Assembly (NCBI GenBank): GCA_958510875.1
Contig: OY294070.1
Span: 120,198,703-120,262,702 of the forward strand
DNA from: Endomychus coccineus
Lineage: Eukaryota; Arthropoda; Insecta; Coleoptera; Endomychidae
DNA: 64,000 nt
Reading direction: 5' to 3'
Shown here: positions 57,482-64,000 of the stretch, one piece after another
How the letters are laid out: each line of letters opens with the position of its first letter
How positions within the stretch are numbered: the stretch's first letter is position 1
The notes under the pieces: model-generated
What the model saw: the letters and a program-made list of their open reading frames with translations, nothing else
Databases searched by the model: none
What the model was told of the DNA's origin: nothing
Position numbers and translations under genes: made by a program

Positions 57482-57829
57482 CTGGAGGCAGATGATGGCG
57501 AATATATTGAATTGTATAGTCTGAGTTACAATTTGCAGTCAGTTCAAATATTAATTTCCTCTCCGGGTACGTCTGAAACAGTCGTGGCAGAGAACGAGCA
57601 TCAAATAGTGCCGCAACGCATAGAATGTAGATTTACAGATGCCCCATTTTTACGACTCAGACCTGAAATAACGTATGAATACGATTTTCTGTCATTAACT
57701 TTAATCGGCATTCCAATTATTATGCATGGCTTTCGAGTAGTGTCGGATGGAATTACAGAATACAGCAATATAAAAAAGAGGATACCTGTAGAGGACACTG
57801 ATCCATTATTGTCAGAGTGTCTTGTTTAA
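57482..57829 (+). CDS. Candidate terminal exon of an unknown protein
   Basis: From the acceptor-like AG at 57481 the frame stays open for 115 codons to a TAA at 57829. The protein begins LEADDGEYIELYSLSYN, is acidic and mixed in its first half, then has a hydrophobic segment (LSLTLIGIPIIMHGF) that could cross a membrane. It ends with EDTDPLLSECLV, where DxxPLL resembles an acidic dileucine sorting signal. No ATG start exists near the beginning, which fits an internal-to-terminal exon. It carries no transposon motif and has no second copy here. Family unknown; a chance open frame is not excluded. Confidence 0.35.
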   Translation: MEADDGEYIELYSLSYNLQSVQILISSPGTSETVVAENEHQIVPQRIECRFTDAPFLRLRPEITYEYDFLSLTLIGIPIIMHGFRVVSDGITEYSNIKKRIPVEDTDPLLSECLV

Positions 57830-58272
57830 AATGTCATATGTGGATGAACAAATTCAATAATCTTGTAGCAATGCTATTACAATCAAACAACTTTATCAGT
57901 GTAAAAATATTTGATTGCTTATGATAACAATGAAGCGACGTACAAAGTTCTAAAACGCCCTTCATGCTTTTCTATTCACCGAAATCACGATGTGTGTGAC
58001 ATTAGCAGAGAAGCTGTCTAGAAAGCTTTCAAGACTGTAGTGGTAAATTTATGGTCTTTTTCTCGGCATTGTTTGATACTTACACCGTACATTAAACCCG
58101 AAAATAGGCCGTAATGAGAGATGACGTTACAGACAATAGAACAGTATGTGAATAAAGTTTTTAATCACTCCGCGCTATTGATAATAAGCAACCCTAGTTT
58201 CATTCGGTGGCTGTTCCTAAAACTGGTTTTCGGAGGGATTCCGCAACACAGGAGCACGACCATATCCAATAT
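57830..58272. other. Unassigned region
   Basis: Nothing recognised. It would be the 3-prime flank of the candidate exon. Confidence 0.3.
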
Positions 58273-58795
58273 CCTCTATACAGGGTGTTACAGAATGTTG
58301 TGAGGAAATTTTAAGAGCAGATTCTACATCTTAAAATATGAAGAAAAGTTGATGTAAACATGGGTCTGGAAATGCTCGGTTTTCATGATACGGGTTGCTT
58401 GAGGTTTTCCTTCTTTAATAGTTTATCTCACATTTATCGAAAGATCGTTGAGATCTTGGGATGATTTTTAGTACACGCAAATGTATCATCAAAGAACACA
58501 TTTACATGAACAACATTGTTTCCTAAATTACTCACATCAGTGGCGTTCGTGCCAGCAAGTCTTTATGTTTGGAGAAAAATCTGTACGTCACTAGTTTTTG
58601 CAAAAATTGGTATTGTTCTTTCAAAGCCAGATTAATTTTGCTCAAAAAATATCTGGACTTTTTCGTTTTGGCGCACCGTTTTCGAATTATTAATCAGTAA
58701 AATAATAGGTCATCTTCGTAATGATTTATCTCAATTCGTACTTTTTTTTGTACTAATTTTTCAGGAAACAGTGTATCACATTTAAAGTTTATATC
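58273..58795 (+). repeat. Dispersed ACAGGGTGTTACAGAATGTTGTGAG repeat, copy 2
   Basis: It matches 6370-6899 in order and orientation, with about 75 percent identity and a small internal deletion near 58360. It ends ttttcaggaaacagtgtatcac and leads into mariner-type transposase coding sequence. Confidence 0.75.
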
Positions 58796-59110
58796 AAATA
58801 CTGTAAATGGCTTCCCTGTGCTGCAATACATGCTTTAAATTGCCTTCACATATTTCTTCTGATTCTTCGGAGTATTTTTGATCTTTGGACTGTTGTTTCA
58901 CAAACATTGATAACATGTTTCACTGGTGTGGCTTCATTCGCTTTGGGAGTGTAATACATCAGTTGCTGTAGATGCCCCAGAGGTAGAAATCGCAGGGATT
59001 TAAGTCAGGTGATCGCGGTGGCCAATAAATAGGCCCACTCCGACCAATACAATTTCCTTGTTTGATGAGATCTGTATCAATCCATTATTGGCTTACAAAC
59101 CTGGAAATAT
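58796..59110 (-). pseudogene. Mariner-like transposase C-terminal fragment
   Basis: Minus frame. GRSGPIYWPPRSPDLNPCDF and YLWGHLQQLMYYTPKANEAT follow the WPPRSPDLNPxDFxLWGxL block, with the third catalytic aspartate (CDF). KHVINVCETTVQRSKILRRI continues in the same frame. One stop lies after RNM near 58845, and others occur upstream of GRSG. N-terminal and first catalytic blocks are lost. It is a different family from the 21-kb and 40-kb elements and pairs with the repeat at 58273. Confidence 0.75.
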
Positions 59111-59531
59111 TCTTGATACCGTTTGCAATCAATAACACATCACTTGCAGCAACTATATTTGATTGTATGCTTGCTAGTGTTAATTTGAAATTCAGAAGGT
59201 TGTCCATTTGTAATTACAACAAATTGGATAAGTTGTGACTTATAATACAGAATATAGTTAGTTCAATGGCAAAGCCACGAATAATTTTTCCAAACATAAC
59301 TAGTATAGTATCGTGAATCCTCATCCAATTGGCTGAATTCAAAACCCAATCAATTATGCAGTATCCTTTGACTCGAGGACGAGGACGAGTCTTATTTTAT
59401 GCTTTAAAAAAATTCATGAATTAGAACATGATAAATTGTTAAAACTTGGATATACATTGAATTTGAGAGCACTCTATCCTCCATATTAATCCAATACCAT
59501 TGATTATGAAAATTGTATATATTTTAAGGAA
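59111..59531. other. Unassigned flank of the BEL element
   Basis: Nothing recognised. The last five bases (taagga region ending at 59531) would be the target-site side of the LTR element; the matching copy would lie outside the window. Confidence 0.3.
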
Positions 59532-59780
59532 TGTAAGGTGTTGGCGCTATCTACTCATCTGTGCAACATGCGCTATCTACTCTTCTGTGCAACGTTTTAA
59601 GTTTGACAACGTCGGTAGTTCAGCAACAGGAAGCATCATGGCGGCAACTAGCATAACGAACAGTCTGCGTTGTTTACTACATTATAAATTTGTATTTGTA
59701 CCAGTTCAAATTAGTTGTGAATTGTAAATAAACCTGTTAAAATGTTCAACAATTTCTATTTGATGCTGTCATACTCAACA
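59532..59780 (+). repeat. 5-prime LTR of the BEL element
   Basis: It starts TGTAAGGTG and ends CTCAACA (TG...CA form), 249 bp. A near-perfect 26-bp-period direct repeat (gcgctatctactcatctgtg) lies at 59544 and 59570. A TATA box is at about 59683-59688 and AATAAA at 59727-59732. The 3-prime LTR is not in the window, so the ends are inferred from these signals and the primer site. Confidence 0.7.
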
Positions 59781-59782
59781 AG

Positions 59783-59800
59783 TGGTCCTTACGAGCCTCA
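59783..59800 (+). promoter_or_regulatory. tRNA primer binding site of the BEL element
   Basis: TGGTCCTTACGAGCC lies two bases after the LTR end. The usual position and TGG start fit a primer site, and the TGGTCCTT-GAGCC form resembles those of other BEL elements. The tRNA is not assigned. Confidence 0.55.
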
Positions 59801-60147
59801 TAGAAACAATAAAAGCCAGTGAAAAAACCAAGAAAACCTGTGTATTGGGTGCATCTAAGCAATATCGGCGGGCATACAGTCAAACGCAGTACAGTGTACC
59901 ATATCAACAGAAACAACCTATTCGACACTGATTGCAACAATACAAGCAAGTTATTTGGTACAAGAACAACAACTGGAAGCCAACAAGGAAATAAGTGAGC
60001 TTATTCTTTTCTAAAATTTGTCCATATTTGCCTATCCTGTAAACAAAGGTTATTCCTTCTATATAACTATATCTATATATTTGTGCTATCGTTCTATATT
60101 TTTATTTGATTTAGCAAGTCAATAATTTGTTTAACTGAATCTAGTTA

Positions 60148-61351
60148 ATGCCTGAAACAATGGCAGGTGAAACTTTAAATCGTAAAAGAGGAGGTATAAA
60201 AGCCACCCTCACGAATTTCAAGAAATTCATAGAGAATTTACCAGCAAGTGAATATGTTAACAATGATAACATTATTGAGGTAGAGGATAGACTTACAAGA
60301 TTGGAGAGGTCTCTAATTGAATTCGATGAGATACAGACTGAAATTGAGGCAAAAGTTGAAGCAAAGGATGTTGAGGCACAATACGAAGAACGAGTTACAA
60401 TTGAAAATGTCTTCCATCATTGGATGGCAAAGGCCAAGTCAATAATTCAGAAATTTAAACTAAACAATATACCTGCAAAATCCGATGTTGCGAATAGTCT
60501 CGAGTTCGGTACAAAAACAGGAGGTTATACAATTGCCTACTATATCGCTCCCAGCATTTAGGGGAAACTATGACAAGTGGCTTGAGTTTCGTGATACCTA
60601 CCAGTCACTTATTCATGAATGCGATTGTTTGAAATCAATACAGAAATACCATTATCTTAGATCTGCACTAGAGGGTGAAGCCGCCCAAGTCATTGCTTCT
60701 ATACTATTTAGTGCATCCGAATATCATAATGCATGGCAAACTCTTTGTGGAAGATTTGATAATAATAAAATGCTAATTCGGAATCATATTAAAGCTCTTG
60801 TTCAGTTAGAACCAATCCAAAGAGAATCTGCGGCTCAACTTCGACATCTAGAGGAGAATGTTTCAAAACATATGCGTTCTTTACAGCAGTTAGGTCATTG
60901 CGTAGACAATTGGGACAGTCTTTTAATTTTTCTCATAACTAATAATCAATTAGACAATCATACCCATGAACAATGGGAAAGCTTACAAAACAAGCAGTCC
61001 AAGCTCTTAGACTTGGAGGAATTTAAAAAATTTTTGAAAGAAAGAGCTAATTATTTAGAAACGCTAGAACATTGCAAAAAAGACAAAGGAAAACAAGTTC
61101 AAATCAAACAAGTTTCAAACAAATTAGAAACGCCTAGTAAGCAACATCCTCATAAATCCTTTTTCGTTACAAATTATTCTTGTAATTATTGTAAAAAGGA
61201 TCATTCCATTTACTCTTGCGCAGAATTTCTGAGTTTAAGTGCGCATCAGAGATTTTCTTTTGCCAAAAAAGCCAATTTATGCCACAACTGTCTACGTGAG
61301 GGACACACAGTCAAGCAATGCAAACTAGGTCCTTGCAAGAAATGCAAATAA
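60148..61351 (+). pseudogene. gag: BEL/Pao gag, one frame change and a terminal stop
   Basis: The first frame (60148-60561) starts at an ATG and gives the coiled-coil-like N-terminus (DRLTRLERSLIEFDEIQTEI). The gag core continues in the next frame from about 60510: LPTISLPAFRGNYDKWLEF is the DUF1759-type motif, with a helical segment to about 61090. A zinc knuckle CNYCKKDHSIYSC lies at residues 233-245 of the 60485 frame, and CHNCLREGHTVKQC at 266-279. A third cysteine motif is cut by TAA at 61349-61351. Both breaks are small, and the downstream sequence stays in family. Confidence 0.85.
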
Positions 61352-61366
61352 TTTCACAATACTCTT

Positions 61367-64000
61367 TTGCATTTTGAGGAACAAAATTCTAGAGGACCAA
61401 ATGAAGCTGTTCTAACTTGTAACAGTGGTTTTATCAATATTGGACAGGGTCATGTTTTCTTGTCCACAGCTATAGTCAAAGTTTTCTCTAAAAATGGTTC
61501 GGCTTTCAATGCACGCCTGCTTTTAGATTCAGGTTCTCAAAGCTCATTTATTACAGCAGAACTTTGTTCTAGGTTAGGTCTAGATAAGAAAAAAGCCAAT
61601 GTTTCTATTACAGGTATCTCTAATTCGCTATCTAGTATTCAAAACAAATGTGAAGTTCAAATTCAGTCAATGTTCAGTCCATTTAGAGTCAAGTTGTCTT
61701 GCTTTATTTTGGATCAAATAACTAGCACTTTGCCTAGTTTCGAGGTCGATATTTCTAGTTTCAATATACCTGCTAGCATTCAACTAGCAGATCCAAATTT
61801 CTATAAGCCTAGTTCCATACAAATTCTAGTGGGTGCTGAGCTATTTTGGTCGCTGATTTGTTCAGGATCACAATCTTGTGGTAAGAACAAACCAATTTTA
61901 CAAGAAACGCAATTGGGTTGGGTCGTATCCGGTAGATGCGGAACTCCATCTCCTCAAATTAATTCTGTTTGCAATTTGAGTGTTCAAGAGTCTCAAAACA
62001 TAAATACTGTTTTATCCAAATTTTGGGAATTAGAGGAATGTGATGTCGTAAAACCATACTCTAGGGAAGAATCCGATTGCGAGCAAATTTTCTTGGATAC
62101 AACCACAAGGGATAACAAGGGTCGTTTCATCGTCACTATGCCTCTTAAAAAACCTCCTCAGTGCTTAGGAACTTCAATGAATAGTGCTAAAAAAGCATTC
62201 TATTCCCTAGAGCGTAGACTTAATAAGAACGAGTCTCTGAGAGAACTATATGTGGACTTCATGAGTGAATATCTAGCACTCAACCATATGTCTGAAGTTA
62301 AAAATTATTCTAACTCTTCTCAGGTCGAATATTTCATGACTCATCATGGAGTTCTTCGTGAAGATAGTTTAACTAGCAAACTTAGAGTTGTTTTCAATTG
62401 TTCGGCTCCTACAAGTAACGGCTTGTCTTTAAACAATATTCAACGGGTCGGTCCTGTCTTGCAGGACGATTTACTGTCTATCATACTTCGTTTCAGAATT
62501 CACAACTTTGTGTTTTCTGCAGATGTGGCCAAGATGTACCGTATGGTTCTCATGGCTCCAGAACATAGAAATCTACAAAAAATATTTTGGCGCGAAAATT
62601 CCACTGAGGAATTAAAAGCTTACGTGTTGAATACTGTCACGTACGGCCAGACTTCTTCAAGCTTTCTAGCTATTCGTTGCCTTTTCGCGTTAGCAGAAGA
62701 GTGTAACGAGGCAAATCCAGTTGTGTCCAATATAATCAAACACGATATGTATGTTGACGATCTGTTAACAGGTGCAAGTACTATAGAAGAAGCTCAATCG
62801 ATTTGCAAGGAAATATCTCAAATATTGAAAAAGGGTTGCTTCAATCTAAGAAAGTGGAAGTCCAATGAAACTGAGATTCTAGAAAGCCTTGCAGGTGATT
62901 CCAGTGGCGAAATTCTAGAGTTAGCTCCTGAGGAGCAATCCAAAACGCTGGGTCTAACTTGGTGTTGCAAAACTGACTCTCTCATTTACTCTATCAAAGT
63001 TCCTTCAGATGCTCCTTCAACGAAACGTGGTGTTTTGTCAATAATCGCTAGAGTTTTTGATCCTTTGGGATTGCTAAGCCCTTGTATAATTATAGCTAAA
63101 ATCTTGATGCAAAAACTTTGGATGGAGGGCGTATCTTGGGATTCTGGTATACCAGATCATTTTTTGTCTTCATGGAATAAATTAAAAGAAGAACTTCAAA
63201 ATGCGAATGGCCTTTCAGTTAAAAGACATGTGTCATGGCCTGTATTGAATTACATGGATTTGCAGATGCGTCGCAACGTGCCTATGGCGCATGCGTCTAT
63301 ATACGTAGCACCAATAAAAATGGTGATGTATTTGTCAACTTGTTGTGTAGCAAAAGTAAAGTGGCTCCTATAAAAACGTTGCTTACTATACCTAAGCTGG
63401 AACTATCTGCTGCACTATTATTAGCTCGTTTGATTAACAAGGTCAAAAGGTCATTGAATATAGAGTTCAACAAGTACGTGTTTTGGTCCGATTCAACAAT
63501 TGCTATTGCTTGGATAAATACTAGTCCCAATCTTCTTAAAATATTTGTGGCCAACCGGGTATCAGAAATCCAGAATTTAACTGAGAATCATCAATGGAGA
63601 TATGTCCCAACACATGACAATCCAGCGGATCATGTATCGGGAGGGTTGTACCCTAGTCAAATTCTTACTAGTGAAGGCTGGTGGCAGGGTCCTTCATGGT
63701 TAAAGCTAGACCCTAGTCATTGGCCTCAACTTAACTATGCCCTAGACAGTATTCCAGAACTAAAATCCAAAAATCATCAAAGTTTTGCGGTTCAAGATGC
63801 TAGTTTCCAATTTCCGTTTCACAGATTTTCTAGTTATTCTCGAATGCAGCGAGTTATGGCTTACATATTAAGGTTTAGTCAGAATTGTTTAAAACCTCGA
63901 ATTGAAAGGCAATCTAGCAGTTTAACCTTGAAAGAATTGAACCAGGCTACTATTCATATGGTTAAGATAGTCCAGCAGAATTCTTTTTCCAAGGAGTATC
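61367..64000 (+). pseudogene. pol: BEL/Pao pol: protease, reverse transcriptase, RNase H, integrase start
   Basis: Protease motif LLLDSGSQSSFIT has its catalytic aspartate at residue 54. Reverse transcriptase has SADVAKMYRMVLM (aspartate about residue 386) and HDMYVDDLLTG (about residue 464). A Pao-type region follows (SIIARVFDPLGLLSPC). A frame change near 63241-63249 ends the first frame at 63373. RNase H continues in the new frame with GFADASQRAYGACVYI, IPKLELSAALLLARL and FWSDSTIAIAWI. NPADHVSGG replaces the usual NPADxxSRG. RMQRVMAYILRF (about 63840) starts the pre-integrase region. The frame is open to the window end. Confidence 0.9.

Larger units (their letters stand above)
59532..64000 (+). 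mobile_element. BEL/Pao LTR retrotransposon, 5-prime part, open at the right edge
   Basis: The order 5-prime LTR, primer site, gag with zinc knuckles, protease, reverse transcriptase, RNase H and start of integrase is characteristic of BEL/Pao elements. The coding parts read clearly with only three breaks: a frame change near 60500-60530, a stop at 61349-61351, and a frame change near 63241-63249. This is far less decay than in any other element here, so it is probably the youngest insertion in the window. The integrase core and 3-prime LTR lie outside. Confidence 0.9.

Overview
This is a gene-poor, AT-rich stretch of an arthropod, almost certainly insect, nuclear genome. The evidence is thirteen in-register units of a degenerate TTAGG telomere-type repeat (27747-27813), many microsatellites, and a transposon set typical of insects: mariner-like elements, BEL/Pao, jockey- and R1-like LINEs, Penelope-like fragments and a hAT. 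I see no bacterial operons, CRISPR array, rRNA or intact tRNA. No complete host gene can be supported. Only three weak host-exon candidates are listed (31432-31494 minus, 47457-47679 minus, 57482-57829 plus).

Left third (1-24.5 kb): an inverted LTR end touches the left edge. Next come a repeat cluster, a hAT element with a perfect 8-bp target duplication (1628-3032), two tandem copies of a foldback element (3.2-5.2 kb), a LINE endonuclease remnant (7-8.2 kb), a deleted mariner-like element (8.4-9.3 kb) and two oppositely oriented Penelope-type GIY-YIG remnants (10.8-11.5 kb). Three copies of a possible zinc-finger-derived repeat flank an R1-like LINE piece (11.8-14.1 kb). A 1.76-kb palindrome (15-16.7 kb), a broken Crypton-type tyrosine recombinase (17.4-18.1 kb), a hammerhead-ribozyme-like motif (18.15 kb), a mariner-like element carrying a probable solo LTR (19.5-20.4 kb), a second mariner-like relic (21.3-22.6 kb) and a GC-rich inverted-repeat element (23.6-24.4 kb) follow.

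Middle third (24.5-45 kb): a 20-bp minisatellite, interstitial telomeric repeats, a long open frame inside a degenerate tandem repeat, a Mutator-like transposase relic, LINE relics, a pogo/Tigger transposase relic, a mariner-like element with duplicated right ends (39.5-41.0 kb), a 0.92-kb palindromic MITE (42.5-43.4 kb), another LINE piece and another mariner piece.

Right third (45-64 kb): an R1-like LINE with RNase H, several jockey-like LINE fragments of which four belong to one family (35.5, 53.9, 55.8 and 57.2 kb), a CT microsatellite, a mariner-like fragment, and a young-looking BEL/Pao LTR retrotransposon that runs off the right edge. The BEL element is nearly complete for gag and pol but carries one stop and two frame breaks.

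The window is best read as a layered transposon graveyard. The most interesting items are the hammerhead-like motif, the tyrosine recombinase relic, the end-duplicated mariner element, the LTR-in-mariner nest and the shared hairpin motif that links several Penelope-type ends. All reading was by eye without database searches; family names rest on recognised motifs.
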